A stretch of DNA of 64,000 bases from Fibrobacteria bacterium. Lineage in GTDB: Bacteria; Fibrobacterota; Fibrobacteria; UBA11236. Made by a program: the position numbers and the translations under genes. The notes under the pieces are model-generated. The model had not been told where the DNA came from and ran no database searches. It saw nothing but the letters and a program-made list of their open reading frames with translations. The stretch lies in the NCBI GenBank assembly GCA_025360005.1, contig JANYDA010000017.1, forward strand, positions 1-64,000. The letters are read 5' to 3'. Every line of letters starts with the position of its first letter. The first letter of the stretch is position 1. Shown here piece after piece: positions 34,772 to 44,523 of this stretch.

Positions 34772-35040
34772 CGCGCGTCCCCTCTATTATCCGCGTGTTC
34801 GCGTATTCATTTGCTTTCAGGCTCATAAGCTCTTACGGCTTCCGCCGGATTCCCTGCCTAAATTACTTTCCCGGCGCCTCGGCTGGCCAGCATCGCGGTT
34901 GATTGCCGCGGTTACTTGGCTACCCGCCGCCCAGGCTTGCGCCCCCGGGCGGTATTCCTTTCGATCGCAAGGCGATTTTGGTATCTCTATCGCGTAAGCC
35001 TACTTATCCGGTAACCTCCCGGCAACCACAGGCGGAAGCG
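34772..35040. promoter_or_regulatory. Divergent promoter region between the aldo/keto reductase and luciferase-like genes
   Basis: Two genes point away from this 269-base region, so it must hold at least two promoters. The reductase side is A/T-rich near 34780-34860. I see no clear operator or riboswitch. Confidence 0.4.
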
Positions 35041-36027
35041 ATGATCCCACTTTCCATCCTCGACCTGGTCCCCATCAAAGCGGATACCACTCCGGGCGAA
35101 GCCTTGCGGGAAAGCCTGAGCCTGGCGCGCCTGGCGGATGCCCGCGGATACCGCCGTTATTGGGTCGCCGAGCACCATAACATGATCGGCATAGGCAGCG
35201 CGGCCACTTCCGTGGTCATCGGCTTTTTGGCCCAGGGCACCAAGTCCATCCGCGTCGGCGCCGGAGGCATCATGCTCCCCAACCACTCGCCCTTGGCGAT
35301 AGCGGAACAGTTCGGGACCCTGGAATCGCTGTACCCGGGCCGGATCGATCTGGGCCTGGGTCGCGCGCCCGGTACCGACATGCGCACGTTACGGGCCTTG
35401 CGCCGCAGCGCGGACCACGCGGAGAACTTCCCGCGTGACGTGCTGGAACTGCGGTCCCTGCTGGCTCCGGAGGAAGCGGGCCAAAACGTGCGGGCGGTGC
35501 CGGGCGCCGGCACCCGGGTCCCCTTGTGGATCCTGGGATCCAGCCTGTTCGGCGCCCAGCTGGCCGCGGCCTTGGGGCTGCCCTACGCTTTCGCCTCCCA
35601 CTTCGCCCCTGCGGCCTGCCTGCAAGCCCTGGAGCTGTACCGCCGCGCCTTCCAACCCTCCTCCCAATCGCAGGCGCCCTACGCCATGATCGGCGTGAAC
35701 ATCGTGGTGGCCGATACGGACGCGGAAGCGCGCCGGCTGTTCACTTCGCCGCAACAGGCCTTCACCAACATCCTCCGCGATACGCGCGGGTATTGCCCCA
35801 CCCCCATCGCCTCCATCGAGGACTACTGGACTCCGTCGGAAAAGGACCAGGTCGCGCGCATGCTGGAATTTTCCGTGGTCGGTTCCCCCGCTACCGTGGC
35901 CGAGGGCCTGCGGGCGTTTATCGCCAAGACGGGCGCGGACGAGCTGATGATCACCGCGCATCTTTCCGAACCCGCCGCCCGCCTCCGTTCCTACGAACTG
36001 CTTGCCGAAGCGGTCCGCTCCGTTTGA
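35041..36027 (+). CDS. LLM-class (luciferase-like) flavin-dependent oxidoreductase
   Basis: The 328-residue protein has the bacterial luciferase-like barrel of the MsnO8/YhbW type: [69 protein letters not shown]. These bind FMN. Members oxidise or reduce small molecules with flavin and their substrates are mostly unknown. The frame is open upstream, but the conserved N terminus and the CGGAAG ribosome site fix the ATG at 35041. Confidence 0.93.
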   Translation: MIPLSILDLVPIKADTTPGEALRESLSLARLADARGYRRYWVAEHHNMIGIGSAATSVVIGFLAQGTKSIRVGAGGIMLPNHSPLAIAEQFGTLESLYPGRIDLGLGRAPGTDMRTLRALRRSADHAENFPRDVLELRSLLAPEEAGQNVRAVPGAGTRVPLWILGSSLFGAQLAAALGLPYAFASHFAPAACLQALELYRRAFQPSSQSQAPYAMIGVNIVVADTDAEARRLFTSPQQAFTNILRDTRGYCPTPIASIEDYWTPSEKDQVARMLEFSVVGSPATVAEGLRAFIAKTGADELMITAHLSEPAARLRSYELLAEAVRSV

Positions 36028-36116
36028 CGCGGGGCGGCGGCCGTGAGGAATATCACGGAATCGGCCCTGGAGAAAGGGTATTCTTACCGGGATCCTGTCT
36101 CAACCAAGGGGAACAT

Positions 36117-36704
36117 ATGCTTCGCATCCACCGCCTCCGGATCCATTCGGCACTCGCCCTTACCGCCTGCGTTTGGCTGGGCTGCGATTCCTCTGCCACG
36201 GCTCCCGCGGCCACCAACCCCGACCCCAACGCCGGACGGACCCTGATCAGCGCTTGCGGCCTGGTGACGCAAGCGGAAGCCGAAGCCATCATCGGCAAAC
36301 CGGTGTTATCGATGAAGGAAGATACGAGCGGGGGAACCGCTTCCCTCGGCGCCAAATACATCACCAATTGCGCCATCCTAAGCTCCCTGGAACCGGGCGC
36401 CATTCTGCCCACCCGCCTCAGCGTCACGGCCTTCACTACCGGCGGGCTCCAGCCGCTTTTCCATCTCACCGTCCCCGTGTATTTCGCCAACCTCAAAACC
36501 GCCACCTCGGCCGCGACCAGGGATTCGGTTGCCGACGTGGGCGCGGAAGCGTTCTGGCAAAAGCGGCCCGGCAAGCTCTCCTTATACAAGCAGGATGTCT
36601 ATGCGGACATTTCCTACAGCCTTACCGGAAAAGTGATCGACACCAGCGCGTCCGCCAAGGCCGCCTGCATCGCGGCGGGCATGAAAGCGGCCGAGAAGAT
36701 CTAA
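36117..36704 (+). CDS. Small lipoprotein with a DUF3558-like motif
   Basis: The signal peptide ends in VWLGC, so this 195-residue protein should be a lipoprotein. The mature part has ACGLVTQAEAEAIIGKPV, a motif also seen in DUF3558-like lipoproteins, followed by a mixed alpha/beta domain with TNCAILS, which may form a disulfide with the first Cys. AAGGGGA precedes the ATG at 36117. The frame stays open upstream through the luciferase-like gene but without a signal peptide. Function unknown. A terminator lies 140 bases downstream. Confidence 0.75.
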   Translation: MLRIHRLRIHSALALTACVWLGCDSSATAPAATNPDPNAGRTLISACGLVTQAEAEAIIGKPVLSMKEDTSGGTASLGAKYITNCAILSSLEPGAILPTRLSVTAFTTGGLQPLFHLTVPVYFANLKTATSAATRDSVADVGAEAFWQKRPGKLSLYKQDVYADISYSLTGKVIDTSASAKAACIAAGMKAAEKI

Positions 36705-36841
36705 TCCGGTCCGCGGCAATCATACGGCGCAACAAATCACGCTAGCCCGCCGCAAATTCCCTCTCAAAATCCGGTAAGCGTTGTCATCCGGCGGGTGTTT
36801 CCGTCAAGGCGCAAATCATGCTGCGCGATCCCCAAATTACC

Positions 36842-36874
36842 CACGCGATTTCCAAAAATCCTCGCGTGTTTTTT
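36842..36874 (+). terminator. Rho-independent terminator
   Basis: CACGCGA (36842-36848) pairs with TCGCGTG (36862-36868) around an A/T-rich loop of 13 bases and is followed by six T. It probably ends the small lipoprotein transcript. Confidence 0.8.
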
Positions 36875-36979
36875 CGGTGTTTGAGGGCGCGCGAACGCGA
36901 CGATTGATTTTTTCGCAAGCTTCGGTCATAGTATTCCGAGTTGTATCCATAACGCGCAATCGGGACATAGGGGCCATCC

Positions 36980-39103
36980 ATGAATTTCGGCAAGCAAGCA
37001 TTCGCCTACTTAAACACTTCTCGGTTCGGAAGCATGATCCTGCCTACCGCCCTCGCAGCGGTAGCCGTATTCCCCACCGGCTGCATGGAGTCTTCTCCCG
37101 GCGGATCCCAGGGCGAATCCCAGTCCCCGCCCCTGGTATTGCGCGTCACCTCCGCCAATCCCCTTTGCAAACCGCCCACCTACCTGCTGGTGCTGGACGA
37201 AGACGCCATCAGGAATCCCTCCCAATGCGCATCCACCTCCGACCGCGATTGCGACCGAGGGGATGGCAAAGACAATGATAAAGACAAAGAAAAGGATACG
37301 GACAAGGACAAAGACGACGGCAAATGCAAGAAGGACGATCGCGGTTCCGAACGCTACCATGATGCGTCCAGGCAGAATTGCGATAAGGACAAAGCGGGCG
37401 ACAAGGGCGACAAGGGCGGAAGCGGAGCACAACTCATCTGCCACAAGAACCACGTACACACCAAGGAATGCTACCGGGACGATGGCGACGGCGGAAAGCA
37501 TAAGCATTCAACCCTTATCTGCAAGAAGGTCCATACCCACACCAGGGAATGCTACAAGGACGATGACGACGGCAACACCGGGGGTAAGGACGGGGCGGAG
37601 TCCCAGCTGATTTGCCATAAGAACCATGTTCATACCAAGGAATGCTACAAAGACAGCAGGACGGACAAGGACAAGGATCGCGATGAAGATCATGAAAAGA
37701 GCGGTGACGGCAAGGAAGTGAAGCGCAACGAGATCGACGCGGACCAGACGGCTTGCGAAAAATCCGAGATCGGGAAACGGACCACGCTGAAATTTTTCGC
37801 CGACAATGTGGGCCGGGAAATCGTGCTGCCCGCGGGCAGCCTGGGGGACGAAGGCTGGTTCGCCGTGACCGCAATCCGCGTCGCCTGGAAAAGCGCCGGC
37901 CCGGAAGCGGGTGACGGCCTGCGCAATTACGAAGTCGCGGGCCCCGGCCTGGGAAAGCCGGACGCCAAGGGCAATAAGGAAACCCTGCTGGACAACGTGC
38001 CCGATCTCACGCCCTTGCGAGCCATCGGCCTGGACCGCCTGGTGGGGGCTTCCGTATGCGGCATCGTTTTGGACGGGGACGTCAAGATGACCTATGGCCC
38101 CAGCCGCTCCGGCAACATCCAAGGCCCCAACTTGGGCATAGTCGGGTTCCAGGTCCTGGGCACCGAAGCCACCAATAAAGGATCCGCTACCCAGCTCCCC
38201 GGCGTGCGCGTGCGCATTCTGGACGCCGACGCGGTATGCAGCGATCCGCTGGCCGCCTTCACCAACGCGCCCGCGCCCACCTCCGCCAGCCAACCCCCGG
38301 ACGTGGACCGGCCCTCCTGCTCCGTGCAGAAGACCCTGCTCTCGGAAACCTGGGACAACTTCGATAGCACCATGTGGCGCGGGGACGGGAGCCAGGTGGT
38401 CGAAAACGGATTCTTCCACGCCCAAGACGGTTCGGCCTCGGCCACCGCGGATTATATCGTGCCCTGCCCCATCCCGGTGGAATCCACTTCCGCAGTGCGC
38501 TTCACCAACCGCCTGCAATTGACCAGCCCGGATCAGGCGGCCTACGCGCAAAGCGGCGCGCTCTTTTTCGTCAACGCCGACAATGACAACAGCTTCAACA
38601 ACTACGTATTCATCAATGTGGGCTATACCATGGCGCCCAGCAAGGTATTCGTGGAGCTGTTCGGTTCCGACAACGGCCAGGATTTCGATCAGTTCGAAGA
38701 GACCTCGCTGGCCTTCACCCCCAGCCAACTGTTCAACGTGGATTTGTGGATCCAACCCAACAGCTACCAGATAGCGGTGGGCGAGCAGATCATCGATACC
38801 GTGCGCTTGGCGGCTCCCATCCCGGGCGTGAGCCTATTCGAAGTGGGCGTGCAGCAGAACGAGAGCGGCCTGCGCGGATTGGTGGACATGACCACCATCG
38901 CCAAGATCTGCGAGAAGGAAAAGGAGGCCGTCCACCATTGCCGCGCGCACAGCATCCACCGCAACATGCGCAAGGAGCGGATGGGCAAGACCTGCCGTAA
39001 CCGGAATTCCTACATCCGGCTGGCCAAAGAGCGCATCAAGCATTGCGCGCATCCCTCCCAGGCTATGCGCGTGCTGTCCAAGATGAAGGAAACCCCGGAG
39101 TGA
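36980..39103 (+). CDS. Large lipoprotein with Asp/Lys-rich linker and three Cys/His repeats
   Basis: A signal peptide ends in FPTGC (weak lipobox). Residues 80-250 are a highly charged, low-complexity linker (KDNDKDKEKDTDKDKDDGK) that carries three copies of a 14-residue unit: LICHKNHVHTKECY, LICKKVHTHTRECY and LICHKNHVHTKECY, that is C-x4-H-x-H-x3-C-Y. This spacing suggests a metal-binding knuckle; similar C-x4-H-x-H-x3-C-Y units occur in surface proteins of Firmicutes. Residues 250-430 are unrecognised, about 450-640 look like a LamG/concanavalin-like sandwich (SETWDNFDSTMWRGDGSQVVENGFF), and the end is a basic Cys-containing helix region. It is probably a surface protein. It stands alone with AGGGGCC before its ATG. 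Confidence 0.75.
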   Translation: MNFGKQAFAYLNTSRFGSMILPTALAAVAVFPTGCMESSPGGSQGESQSPPLVLRVTSANPLCKPPTYLLVLDEDAIRNPSQCASTSDRDCDRGDGKDNDKDKEKDTDKDKDDGKCKKDDRGSERYHDASRQNCDKDKAGDKGDKGGSGAQLICHKNHVHTKECYRDDGDGGKHKHSTLICKKVHTHTRECYKDDDDGNTGGKDGAESQLICHKNHVHTKECYKDSRTDKDKDRDEDHEKSGDGKEVKRNEIDADQTACEKSEIGKRTTLKFFADNVGREIVLPAGSLGDEGWFAVTAIRVAWKSAGPEAGDGLRNYEVAGPGLGKPDAKGNKETLLDNVPDLTPLRAIGLDRLVGASVCGIVLDGDVKMTYGPSRSGNIQGPNLGIVGFQVLGTEATNKGSATQLPGVRVRILDADAVCSDPLAAFTNAPAPTSASQPPDVDRPSCSVQKTLLSETWDNFDSTMWRGDGSQVVENGFFHAQDGSASATADYIVPCPIPVESTSAVRFTNRLQLTSPDQAAYAQSGALFFVNADNDNSFNNYVFINVGYTMAPSKVFVELFGSDNGQDFDQFEETSLAFTPSQLFNVDLWIQPNSYQIAVGEQIIDTVRLAAPIPGVSLFEVGVQQNESGLRGLVDMTTIAKICEKEKEAVHHCRAHSIHRNMRKERMGKTCRNRNSYIRLAKERIKHCAHPSQAMRVLSKMKETPE

Positions 39104-39155
39104 CCCCGCGCCGGATAGCGGCATCAGCGCGCGAAGGAAGGGCGGGAGCGCCTCG

Positions 39156-41702
39156 TCATTTCGGGCGCAGGTAGCCGAAGGTGGCGAACACCGCCGTCTG
39201 CGATTCCTTCACCACCTGGGCTTCCCCTTGCGACCCGCGCTGGGATTCGTTCAAGTGGTTCACCACCACGCCTTTGAGGATGTAGGCTCCCGTGCCCACG
39301 TAGGCTCCGTTGTGGGCGATGGGCAGCCACCGGAAGAACAGTGAGCGGTAGCCGCTCGCGTCCTGCGGGATTTTCGCGATCATGCCTTCCGTCACCTGAC
39401 CCTCGGTCTTGTTGATGAAGTTGCCGATGTGATCGTAGACGAAGAAGGTGTAATGGAAAGCGTACCTGGACTTGATCACCCATTGCGGAATCACCCCCTT
39501 GCGGGTGAATACGTCGTCCGTGCCGGGCGCGCAACTGAGGCAAATCTCGCCCTGGTCGGCCACCCCTACCACGGCGAAGGGGTTCTTGATCGCTTCGGAT
39601 GATGGGGTCGCATTCTCCCTGGAGTGCCGGGATGTAATAAGATTAGTCACCTGGATCACAATCGGATTGGTGAGCACCTGGGGATCCCCTTCCACCGGGA
39701 TACGCTTACCGCCGCCCACGGCGGGATTCCCTGCGGCATCGCGCAAGGCGGGCCCGGCGGACAATACCAGGCTATCGGTATAAACGGGATAGGCGGGGGA
39801 ATTCACGGCGAAGGTCCAGCGGTAGGTATTGCCATTGCCGGCGCCGGGCACCGTCGCCACCGAGGTCACGGCGACCTGGCTGGACTGCGCGCCTCCGTTG
39901 CGGATGATATCGAAGGGCCAGATTAGGCCCGCCTGGACGGCGGCCAGATCGATGGGTTCGCTGAAAGTGATGTCCACGCTGGCCGCATCCTCGGGCGCGG
40001 TCTTGTTGTGCGAGACCGCTTTCATCGGCACCGGCCCAACCGAGTCGGCGATGGCGAAAGCCTGGGCATCGTAGCCCGGCGAACCGGGAAAGAATCCCAG
40101 CATGGCTTTGGCGAAGACGGTCCCCTCCGAGAATTGCTTGTCCGGAAACCGCACCAGCAGGATATCCCGCTCCGCTCCAAAGGCGATGTTGCCGGAAAGG
40201 AAAGTGGCGGGCGTCTTGGCGAACGGATCGATGAGAATGACGGAAGCGGGGAGGGCGGCGGCGGGAATGTCCAGCTTGATCACGGCACCGTCGATACGGC
40301 CGTTTCCGTCCGCATCGATATACACGGCCGTCCCGGAGGCGCCCAAACGCTGGTAGTCCTCCCTCATGGTGAGGCTGGGTTTCCAATCGGTTTGGAAAGC
40401 CTTGGCCTTGAGCGTGGCGGTCTTGGCGAAAGTTAGCCCCGCCGTGTATACGGGGCTGGCGGAGTCGGGTTCGGAGCCGTCCAAAGTGTAGTGGATGACG
40501 GCGCCGGGAGTGGAGTCGCTCAGGGTCACTAGCAGGGAGTTCATGAAAACCTTGCCGGGAGGATCGGCCTTGGGCGTGGCCACCGTCTGTATTTTGGTGA
40601 AGATCTCCGTGACCACATCGCTGTTGCGGAAACCCGGCCGGATGGCGATGATCTTGATGGTGGTGGTTGCGGATAGGGTTATGGGTCCCGTGTATTGCTG
40701 CGAAGAAGCGGTGGGAATGGAACCGTCGGTGGTGTAATAGAGGATGGCGGCCGGGGAAGCATGGCTCGCGGTCACGGAAACCTGGCCTTCGAAGAAACCT
40801 CCCGGGGTAACGATGGGCTTGTCGAGCAGCGGTTCCAGCTCCAGCGTAGTGGTGATGCGAAGCTTAGATGTGCTGGTATGGCGCTCCGCGAAGAAGAAGT
40901 CCAGCGGATATATCAGGCTGTCCTGCAGGCCGTTGGCCGCCGCCACGGTGTCCAGGTTGAAGGACGCGGTCTGTCCGGGATGGATGCCGCCCAAATCGAT
41001 GACGCGCTTGCCGTTGATGAATACCCAGACATCGTCATCCCCCACGAAAGTGAACACCTGGGCCTTTCCCTTGAAATAGGTGAACTTGGCGTGGAACTCC
41101 ATGGTAAAGCCGTAGTCGTGGGTGGAAAGGTCGACCCCGCCTTCGATGCCCGTCAGCAAATTTCCGAAGGGAGGTTTTCCGCTCAATTGCGCATAGGTCT
41201 TGCCCTTATCGAGCGGGAAGAAATTGTCGTCCGCGTAGGTGTATACGCCGGTGGCGGCATTGCGGGTGAATTTCATATCGATGAGGAAGGAACGGTTGAT
41301 GTCGCCGGAGGGCCGGTCGTTGTACCATTCGTCGAAGCGGGCAACGGGCTCAAAGCAGGGTGCTACCCTGGGGTCCAGCGGACTCACCAGCTTGGGACCT
41401 CGATTGTCGCCTTTGAACACCGCCGTATCGCCGAGATCGTTGCCGGTATCGATATCCGATTGGACGACGTTGATGCCCAGCTCCTGGGAGCTGCACGGTT
41501 TTTGATGGGCCTTCCGCCCGTAAAAATGCGGATGCGCCGGAGTCAAGGTGGGATTATCCTCGATGAAATCCCGCACCTTGCCCTTGAGGATCAATTCCGT
41601 AGGACCCGTTTGGCCCAAGGCGGCCCCCGTAGCCGAAAGAAAAGTGAGCGCAAGAAATACGCGGCCCGCAACCCTTATGAAAGCACCCCTGCCTGAATTC
41701 AT
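39156..41702 (-). CDS. Fibro-slime domain protein with chitobiase-type repeats
   Basis: After a signal peptide (VAGRVFLALTFLSATGAALG) comes a fibro-slime domain (TIGR02148; PA14-like): LKGKVRDFIEDNPTLTPAHPHF, later FTFVGDDDVWVFINGKRVIDLGGIHPGQTASFNLD. Two CHB_HEX_C-like units follow (TDGSIPTASSQQYTGPITL and LDGSEPDSASPVYTAGL), then Ig-like domains and a C terminus with FFVYDHIGNFINKTEG. The fibro-slime domain is typical of Fibrobacter succinogenes surface proteins linked to cellulose binding and of myxobacteria/Dictyostelium slime proteins. Start chosen at 41702 after AAGGAACGG; the open frame upstream is not signal-like. It is 848 residues and likely extracellular or surface-bound. Confidence 0.9.
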   Translation of the reverse strand: MNSGRGAFIRVAGRVFLALTFLSATGAALGQTGPTELILKGKVRDFIEDNPTLTPAHPHFYGRKAHQKPCSSQELGINVVQSDIDTGNDLGDTAVFKGDNRGPKLVSPLDPRVAPCFEPVARFDEWYNDRPSGDINRSFLIDMKFTRNAATGVYTYADDNFFPLDKGKTYAQLSGKPPFGNLLTGIEGGVDLSTHDYGFTMEFHAKFTYFKGKAQVFTFVGDDDVWVFINGKRVIDLGGIHPGQTASFNLDTVAAANGLQDSLIYPLDFFFAERHTSTSKLRITTTLELEPLLDKPIVTPGGFFEGQVSVTASHASPAAILYYTTDGSIPTASSQQYTGPITLSATTTIKIIAIRPGFRNSDVVTEIFTKIQTVATPKADPPGKVFMNSLLVTLSDSTPGAVIHYTLDGSEPDSASPVYTAGLTFAKTATLKAKAFQTDWKPSLTMREDYQRLGASGTAVYIDADGNGRIDGAVIKLDIPAAALPASVILIDPFAKTPATFLSGNIAFGAERDILLVRFPDKQFSEGTVFAKAMLGFFPGSPGYDAQAFAIADSVGPVPMKAVSHNKTAPEDAASVDITFSEPIDLAAVQAGLIWPFDIIRNGGAQSSQVAVTSVATVPGAGNGNTYRWTFAVNSPAYPVYTDSLVLSAGPALRDAAGNPAVGGGKRIPVEGDPQVLTNPIVIQVTNLITSRHSRENATPSSEAIKNPFAVVGVADQGEICLSCAPGTDDVFTRKGVIPQWVIKSRYAFHYTFFVYDHIGNFINKTEGQVTEGMIAKIPQDASGYRSLFFRWLPIAHNGAYVGTGAYILKGVVVNHLNESQRGSQGEAQVVKESQTAVFATFGYLRPK

Positions 41703-42027
41703 TTTCCGTTCCTTTTTTCTATAGCGGTATATAAATCCCATAGCGGTATCTAAAGCGCTCCCCTGACGGCATAGCGCGCCTGCGTTGGATGACGGAGTGG
41801 ATCGATGCGCACGGGCCACGATGGATCCGACCCTAAAGCCCCTCAGCCCGGATCGGGTTCGCTCGGCAAAAAAGGCTCCGTTCCACCCCTCGTGGTCCAT
41901 TGCCTGACGGCTATACCGTATGGGACAAAATATCCCGGAAACGGAAATGCAGCATGGGGATCTTTCGAGTTTCTGCTCTGCTAATGTGAGCGGGGTTCCA
42001 GGAGTGTCCTTTTGGACTCTGCCGGGG
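41703..42027. promoter_or_regulatory. Upstream region of the fibro-slime gene with direct repeats
   Basis: No gene is seen. ATAGCGGTAT occurs twice, at 41721-41730 and 41740-41749, that is 19 bases apart, close to two helical turns, just upstream of the fibro-slime ribosome site. A related CTATACCGTAT lies near 41909-41920. These could be sites for a dimeric regulator. Confidence 0.45.
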
Positions 42028-44523
42028 TCACAAATCGCAAGTAGTCCCCAGGAAAAACAGCGGGAAAGGCCAATTCAATTGGGCGGATTTCAATTGCCCC
42101 GTGCTTTGGTCCCGGGCGAAATAGTTGGGGTCGTTCATGGAGTTCCAGACCTCCAGGTAGATCTTGAAGTCCCGCTTGTACCAGCGCGCATTGCGCGTCA
42201 GCCTTATGTCCAGGCGGCTATACGGCGCCAATCGGCCGCTGTTGCGGGCGCCCACCGCGATCGGTTGCAGCGCGTTCGTGGCCTCCATGTCACCGGTATA
42301 AGGCGTGTAGGGTTGGCCCAGCGCCCAGCGATAGGTGAAGGCGATGTCGAAGTTGCCGGGGATGTCGAAGTAGTTGACCCAATTGAAAACCAAGGGGCGA
42401 TGGTAGCGGTAGTCGTAATATGCCTCGCCTTGCGCGTCCCGCCGGTTGGAAAGGCTTACGTCCGCGGACAGCCAGCCTGACCAGGCCGCATTGGGGCTAT
42501 AGAAAAAGGACAGCTCCGTCCCCAGGCTATTGCCCACGCCGGTATTATCATATTGGAAGATCAGGTTGCCGAACGTCTGATAAGCCAGGCGCTGGACGGA
42601 ATCCGGCAGGGCGGAGAATTGCGCGGTGGTATCCAGGATGGCCTTTAGATCGGCCACCTGCCGGGCGGAGAGCGGAGTGCCCGGGAGGGGCAGCAGGAAG
42701 CCGTTCAAATCGATGGTGTTGTCCGGGACCAGCCGGGGCGCAACCAGATCGTAGTAACGTTTGTAATACCCATCCACCGAAACACGGTAGCCATCCGGAA
42801 AATCGTGCGTCCATTGCAGGCCCAATTGCCCGGACTTTTCCGAACGCAGGGAAGGATTCCGATCGCGTTCGTAGAAAGGCAGGTTGTTCTGGGAATACAG
42901 CCCGGAACTGAAACGCAACTCATCGGCGCGATCGATCTTCCAGCGGTATTCCAGGCGCGTGGCGGGGAAGAATTCCCGCGACTCCGATTGGTATTCGGCG
43001 CGCAGCCCGTAAGCCAGGGACCCGGGACCCAGCCGCAGGGAATGGGACGCGAATGCGGAGCCGTAATGCTCCTTGAGCGTGCCCTGATGGACGAAGCGGA
43101 TGCGCGAGGGATATTCGCCCAGGTAGTCGAAATTGCTGCGGGTGGTGTCCTCCTTTTCGATGGTGAAGCCGCCGTTGGAGAAATAGCCCAGCGGTCCCAG
43201 CATGTCCATGTTGCTGTTGACCACCACATCGTACAGCACGTAAGGCAGGTTCATATCGTAATGCTCTTCCTTATAGTCATAACCCGCGCCGAACTTGATC
43301 TGCTGGCCCGGCGAGGGCGACCAGGAATCCACGAAGCGGTAATTGAACATGCGGGAATCCTGGTAGAGCGATAAAGGCTCCGGCAGGGCGGTGCCTTTCT
43401 TGAAGGACACGTCCCATTTCTGCCCCTGGAACCCGAAATTGTTTTCCACCAGGTTATCCGGGGAACTGTCCCAGGCGAAGTTCAGGAAATGCATCTGGTT
43501 ATCGATGGCGACGGAGGAGATGCTGTCGATGGAAAGCTTCTTCCCATGGGGATCGGGGTTGCGCGGGACCGCGGGCGGCGAGACCGGAGCGGTGGGATCG
43601 CCGAACTTGGGGTTGATGCGGGAGAATATGTTGGAAGCGCGCGGGACCACCACGGCGTAGGCATCGCCGGAAAGGGCTCCCATGTAGTCGATACGCAGGT
43701 CCGGGCTGGCGGCATAGGATGCGCCCGCGTGGTAGTCGACGAAATCCGGCATGTTGATGTGATCCTTGTAGCCTTGCAACTCGTTCCTGAACGCGCTGTC
43801 GCGGGACACCTGGGAGGAAAGGTCCAGGAGGCCGTGCAGGGAGCGGTTGAACAGGAAGGCCTGCGAGGCGGCATATATGCTGAGCTTGTCCTTTATTATG
43901 GGGACCTCCGCAAAGATGTCTCCGCGCAGCATGGACAGGTCGGCATGCGCGCGCGCTTGTTCCGGGAACTTGGCGTTGTTCTTGAGCCGCAGCACGCCGG
44001 AAAGGGCCCCGGGATATTCCACCGGGAAATCATCCTTGTACAATTCCACCGACTCCAGGGTGTTCAGATCGAAGAGGGAGAACACGCCGCCCACATGGTA
44101 GGCCTGCAGCAAGGGCAGTCCGTTCATCACCACGCGCGTCTGCTCCGCGTCCCCGCCGCGTACGAAAGGCCTGATGTTGACGTCGTTCTGGACCGTGACC
44201 CCGGGCGCGAAGGATGCGGCCCGCACGGGATCGTTCATGGTGCTGGGTATCTTGCGGATGAAATCGCTTTTGACTTCCGTGGAGACGATTTCCCGCTTGG
44301 CCGCCTTGGCGGTTTGATCGGGCAATTCCAGCGCGGCGGTATCCGCCGGAGCCGTCAAGGCCGGGGCGGCGGCGGCCGGACGCGAGGCGTCGATTGAGTC
44401 GCCGGCATCCCCATCGCCCGCGCGCACCCAGCTTACGGCCGCGCACAAAGCGGCCAGGCACAGGCTCAATCCGGGCGTACGCGCCGTCAAAACGCCCACC
44501 CGAATCCGAAGTTCATGTCCCAT
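42028..44523 (-). CDS. TonB-dependent receptor (second)
   Basis: This 831-residue protein has a signal peptide (LSLCLAALCAAVSWVRA), a plug (STEVKSDFIRKIPSTMNDPVRAASFAPGVTVQNDVNIRPFVRGGDAEQTRVVMNGLPLL) and a barrel rich in aromatic strands. The plug and barrel start resemble the receptor at 20392-23010. The C terminus (FPLFFLGTTCDL) does not end in the usual Phe/Trp, so the last strand may be altered. The start is either the ATG at 44523 or a GTG at 44499, both inside the end of the upstream lipoprotein gene. It is coupled to that gene and shares its transcript. No TonB or TetR gene is next to it. Confidence 0.87.
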   Translation of the reverse strand: MGHELRIRVGVLTARTPGLSLCLAALCAAVSWVRAGDGDAGDSIDASRPAAAAPALTAPADTAALELPDQTAKAAKREIVSTEVKSDFIRKIPSTMNDPVRAASFAPGVTVQNDVNIRPFVRGGDAEQTRVVMNGLPLLQAYHVGGVFSLFDLNTLESVELYKDDFPVEYPGALSGVLRLKNNAKFPEQARAHADLSMLRGDIFAEVPIIKDKLSIYAASQAFLFNRSLHGLLDLSSQVSRDSAFRNELQGYKDHINMPDFVDYHAGASYAASPDLRIDYMGALSGDAYAVVVPRASNIFSRINPKFGDPTAPVSPPAVPRNPDPHGKKLSIDSISSVAIDNQMHFLNFAWDSSPDNLVENNFGFQGQKWDVSFKKGTALPEPLSLYQDSRMFNYRFVDSWSPSPGQQIKFGAGYDYKEEHYDMNLPYVLYDVVVNSNMDMLGPLGYFSNGGFTIEKEDTTRSNFDYLGEYPSRIRFVHQGTLKEHYGSAFASHSLRLGPGSLAYGLRAEYQSESREFFPATRLEYRWKIDRADELRFSSGLYSQNNLPFYERDRNPSLRSEKSGQLGLQWTHDFPDGYRVSVDGYYKRYYDLVAPRLVPDNTIDLNGFLLPLPGTPLSARQVADLKAILDTTAQFSALPDSVQRLAYQTFGNLIFQYDNTGVGNSLGTELSFFYSPNAAWSGWLSADVSLSNRRDAQGEAYYDYRYHRPLVFNWVNYFDIPGNFDIAFTYRWALGQPYTPYTGDMEATNALQPIAVGARNSGRLAPYSRLDIRLTRNARWYKRDFKIYLEVWNSMNDPNYFARDQSTGQLKSAQLNWPFPLFFLGTTCDL

